From positions 1 to 6,991 of the forward strand of contig DRZW01000200.1 of assembly GCA_011380105.1 (NCBI GenBank): a stretch of DNA of 6,991 nt, written 5' to 3'. Source of the DNA: Halothiobacillaceae bacterium (GTDB lineage Bacteria > Pseudomonadota > Gammaproteobacteria > Halothiobacillales > Halothiobacillaceae). Position 1 is the first letter of the stretch. Each line of letters starts with the position of its first letter. Positions 6,989-6,991 of the stretch are shown here, in pieces. The notes below the pieces were generated by a model. That model worked only from the letters and a program-made list of their open reading frames with translations, was not told where the DNA came from and did no database searches. A program made the position numbers and the translations under genes.

Positions 6989-6991
6989 AAC

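Noticed and set aside
1..6991. Mobile element, phage, CRISPR, toxin-antitoxin or defence system
   Set aside because: No transposase, integrase, direct repeats, repeat-spacer pattern or small toxin/antitoxin pair was seen; every large frame belongs to a known housekeeping or regulatory family.

Overview
The window reads as ordinary chromosomal DNA of a gammaproteobacterium with roughly balanced GC. The main evidence is an rpoZ-spoT-ridA cluster, a BolA that shares E. coli BolA's C-terminal tail, and a YdiY-type (DUF481) outer-membrane protein. The species cannot be named from the sequence. Coding density is high. There are no tRNA or rRNA genes, insertion sequences, phage genes or CRISPR repeats, and no gene-free stretch longer than about 140 bases.

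Left half, plus strand (1-4059): the window opens inside the last 67 codons of a YfcE/MJ0936-type metallophosphoesterase. A PfkB-family sugar kinase follows 22 bases later and resembles animal ketohexokinase closely across its length. A 137-base intergenic region then carries two perfect palindromes. Next is a PAS-GGDEF-EAL protein whose GGDEF half is degenerate and whose EAL half keeps every catalytic residue, so it is predicted to degrade cyclic di-GMP. bolA starts 9 bases after its stop, followed by the DUF481 porin-like protein with a clear signal peptide. A strong intrinsic terminator at 4027-4059 closes this side.

Right half, minus strand (4076-6988): rpoZ (RNA polymerase omega), spoT (bifunctional ppGpp synthetase/hydrolase) and ridA (enamine/imine deaminase) form a tight operon with gaps of 13 and 23 bases. 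It converges on the DUF481 gene, and the terminator lies between the two convergent units.

Two second-messenger modules sit side by side: cyclic di-GMP turnover with BolA on one strand, and ppGpp metabolism with the omega subunit on the other. The rpoZ-spoT-ridA part is a classical arrangement. The EAL-bolA pairing, the ketohexokinase-like enzyme and the palindromes upstream of the EAL gene are the less routine points. I found no convincing sign of an undescribed system.
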